From contig RPQJ01000020.1 of the NCBI GenBank assembly GCA_003819815.1, positions 1-41,038 on the forward strand: DNA of 41,038 nucleotides. The letters are read 5' to 3'. Every line of letters starts with the position of its first letter. Position 1 is the stretch's first letter. The translations under genes were made by a program, and so were the position numbers. This document shows positions 39,575 to 41,038 of this stretch, in pieces. The notes beneath the pieces are model-generated. The model saw only the letters and a list, made by a program, of their open reading frames with translations. It was not told where the DNA came from and did not search any database. This DNA comes from Lysobacterales bacterium (lineage in GTDB: Bacteria; Pseudomonadota; Gammaproteobacteria; Steroidobacterales; Steroidobacteraceae).

Positions 39575-40251
39575 GCTCCCTCTCCTCGCGCGAACTGGAG
39601 GCGAGCGAGGTTAGCACGCGCCTGCTCGAGCAGATCCCGCACCTCGTCGTCGCTCGTCTGTCCGAAGTCGCGATAGCACTGGCCGACCGCGTGGAACGCC
39701 TCGGGCACGTCGAGGCACACGACCTGGTCCGCGACGGCGGCGATGCGCTCCCGCGCGCCCTGCGAGGCGACCGGCACGGCGGCAACGATCCGCGCGGCGC
39801 CGAGCGCACGCAGCGAGCGCACGGCCGCCTCCATCGTCGCACCGGTCGCCAGGCCGTCGTCGACCAGGATCACCGTGCGGCCGCGCACGTCCGGTGCGGG
39901 CCGCCCGCCGCGGTACTCGCGCTCACGCCGCTCGAGCTCGGCCTGCTCCTCGCGGCGTACGCGCTCGAACGTCTCGGGGGACGGCAGCCAGGCCACGACT
40001 TCCTCGTTGACGACGAGCGCGCCGCCGCTCGCGATCGCGCCCATCGCAAGCTCGGGCTGGAACGGCACGCCGAGCTTCCGGACGACCAGCACGTCGAGCG
40101 GCAACCCGAGCGAGCGCGCGACTTCGCACGCCACCGGCACACCGCCGCGCGGCAGGGCGAGCACCAGTGCGTCCCGCGGCCACCCCAGCGGCGCGAGCGC
40201 CTCGGCCAGCGCCCGGCCGGCGTCCGCACGATCGGCGAACCTGAGTCGCAT
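39571..40251 (-). CDS. Phosphoribosyltransferase-domain protein
   Basis: The 226-residue product carries the type I phosphoribosyltransferase signature VILVDDGLATGAT (127-139), which binds PRPP, and the N-terminal block LALPRGGVPVACEVA. The internal stretch LDVLVVRKLGVPFQPELAMGAI is typical of a group of stand-alone proteins of unclear substrate, distinct from the purine and pyrimidine salvage enzymes. An Arg/Glu-rich helix (about 95-117) lies between. It is cytoplasmic. It is coupled by ATGA to the following cupin gene. No clue to the base substrate is visible, and a hydrolase or regulatory role cannot be excluded. Confidence 0.87.
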   Translation of the reverse strand: MRLRFADRADAGRALAEALAPLGWPRDALVLALPRGGVPVACEVARSLGLPLDVLVVRKLGVPFQPELAMGAIASGGALVVNEEVVAWLPSPETFERVRREEQAELERREREYRGGRPAPDVRGRTVILVDDGLATGATMEAAVRSLRALGAARIVAAVPVASQGARERIAAVADQVVCLDVPEAFHAVGQCYRDFGQTSDDEVRDLLEQARANLARLQFARGEGA

Positions 40252-40373
40252 CGCGGCCTCCGTCCGTTCGTCTCATCGTCGTGCGCGCGCGTCCGCCGTG
40301 TCATGCGCGCATGTACCTAAGTGCTATCCTGCCCTGCACGGACGCGCGGCCCATGAAGGAACAGGACGGCCCG

Positions 40374-41038
40374 ATGCGCACGCCAGCCACCGACGCGACA
40401 GAGTTCGACGCCCGGGTCGAATTCCTCCGCAGGCGGCTGGGCCCGGGCGACGAGGCGATCGAGACCCATCACGCGTGGGTATTTCTCGCCGGCGACCGGG
40501 CCTGGAAGCTCCGCAAGCCGATCCGCCGCGACACGATGGACTACTCGACGCTCGAGGCGCGGGAGCGCAACGCTCGTGCCGAAGTGCGCCTGAACCGCCG
40601 CCTCGCGCCCGGTATGTACCTCGGCGTGCGGCGGCTCGTCCTCGACGCCTCGGGTCGACTTGCCGTGGGCGGCGCAGGCCGGGTCGTCGACTGGCTGGTC
40701 GAGATGCGACGGCTCGATCGCAGCCTCGCGCTCGACGAATGCCTCGCGAACGGCCGCTGTGAGGAACGCGCGCTCGAGCAGGTCGTGGCGCACCTGGCCC
40801 GGTTCTATGCGACGCAGCCCCCGGCGATCACCGACGGCCGCCATCTCGTGCACCGTCTGCTTGGACTCGTCACGGCCAACCGTGAGCCGCTCGCAACGGT
40901 CGACGCCGAGGCAGCGACGCGGCTGCACTCACTGCAGATGCGCGTGCTGCGCGAACGTCCGCATCTGTTCGAGGCCCGTGCCGCGCAGGGCTGCATCGTC
41001 GAGGCCCACGGCGACCTGCGACCGGAACACGTCATCCT
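40374..41038 (+). CDS. Aminoglycoside-phosphotransferase-like kinase (COG2187 type), 3' end outside window
   Basis: The gene is missing from the ORF track because it runs off the window end without a stop. The ATG at 40374 has AGGA 7 bases ahead; an in-frame ATG at 40353 is a weaker alternative. The first ~221 codons are present. ETHHAWVFLAGDRAWKLRKP near the start is the nucleotide-binding Lys region of the COG2187 group of APH-like kinases, and LNRRLAPGMYLGV follows. The last visible codons read AHGDLRPEHVI, the Brenner catalytic motif, with His where HxDxxxxN would place the metal-binding Asn. In longer homologues a P-loop kinase domain often follows, but it would lie outside the window. 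The substrate is unknown; it should not be read as antibiotic resistance. Confidence 0.8.
   Translation, partial: MRTPATDATEFDARVEFLRRRLGPGDEAIETHHAWVFLAGDRAWKLRKPIRRDTMDYSTLEARERNARAEVRLNRRLAPGMYLGVRRLVLDASGRLAVGGAGRVVDWLVEMRRLDRSLALDECLANGRCEERALEQVVAHLARFYATQPPAITDGRHLVHRLLGLVTANREPLATVDAEAATRLHSLQMRVLRERPHLFEARAAQGCIVEAHGDLRPEHVI

Noticed and set aside
40353-40373. Earlier in-frame ATG for the APH-like gene
   Set aside because: The ATG at 40374 has AGGA at ideal spacing, whereas the earlier one lacks a ribosome site. It cannot be excluded entirely.

Overview
The window is strongly GC-rich DNA (about 70% by eye) that is densely packed with genes, with frequent GTG and TTG starts and many 4-base stop/start overlaps. 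A gammaproteobacterial-type two-domain RlmKL, AceK, a spu-type polyamine cluster and a PuuR/PauR-type regulator point to a free-living, metabolically versatile gammaproteobacterium. The order cannot be fixed from the window; something near Xanthomonadales, Nevskiales or Steroidobacterales is a guess. No tRNA, rRNA, CRISPR, prophage or insertion sequence was seen.

Layout. (1) 1-6.9 kb: the 3' end of aceK, an ArnT-like membrane glycosyltransferase, an exported kinase-like protein, an exported metallophosphatase fused to a degraded kinase-like domain, and, convergent to these, an ATP/ADP-translocase-family membrane protein with a C-terminal cadherin/dystroglycan-like domain. This is the least understood part of the window. 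(2) 6.9-10.1 kb: a minus-strand set made of a Cys/Met-type PLP enzyme, an omega-amidase (YafV type) and a methionine/glutamine aminotransferase (YbdL type). (3) 10.08-10.38 kb: two palindromic elements in inverted orientation that share a 55-bp core. (4) 10.4-20.2 kb: a minus-strand operon puuD-puuA-spuC-potF-potF-potG-potH-potI-ppgK, the same order as spuABCDEFGH of Pseudomonas. Divergent from it are a second puuA and puuB. (5) 23-26.1 kb: an acetyltransferase, a DUF1579-like protein, a SulP transporter and queD. (6) 26.2-30.7 kb: a translationally coupled set aguB, exonuclease/GIY-YIG fusion, rlmKL. (7) 30.9-32 kb: a DUF937-TM-OmpA protein. (8) 32-38.1 kb: puuR-puuC-(MaoC-PTB)-ackA, divergent from a BauA-type aminotransferase. 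(9) 38.2-41 kb: a TorF-type outer-membrane protein, a cupin, a phosphoribosyltransferase and a phosphotransferase cut by the window end.

How the genes fit together. PotFGHI imports putrescine or spermidine, and AguB makes putrescine from N-carbamoylputrescine. Putrescine can be transaminated (SpuC) or gamma-glutamylated, oxidised, dehydrogenated and hydrolysed (PuuA, PuuB, PuuC, PuuD) to GABA. The omega-aminotransferase can take beta-alanine and GABA onward, and the PTB/AckA pair could recover ATP from acyl-CoA. PuuR is the obvious regulator. A short near-palindrome, TTGA(A/G)(G/T)CAA, occurs in three of the polyamine promoter regions and is proposed here as its operator.

The best candidates for new biology are the exported kinase / phosphatase-pseudokinase pair, its neighbour the translocase-CADG fusion (together possibly an extracytoplasmic phosphorylation system, which is a hypothesis), and the paired palindromic elements whose stems differ but stay self-complementary. 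All motif and spacing statements were read directly from the sequence. Family names rest on remembered family motifs and were not checked by database search.
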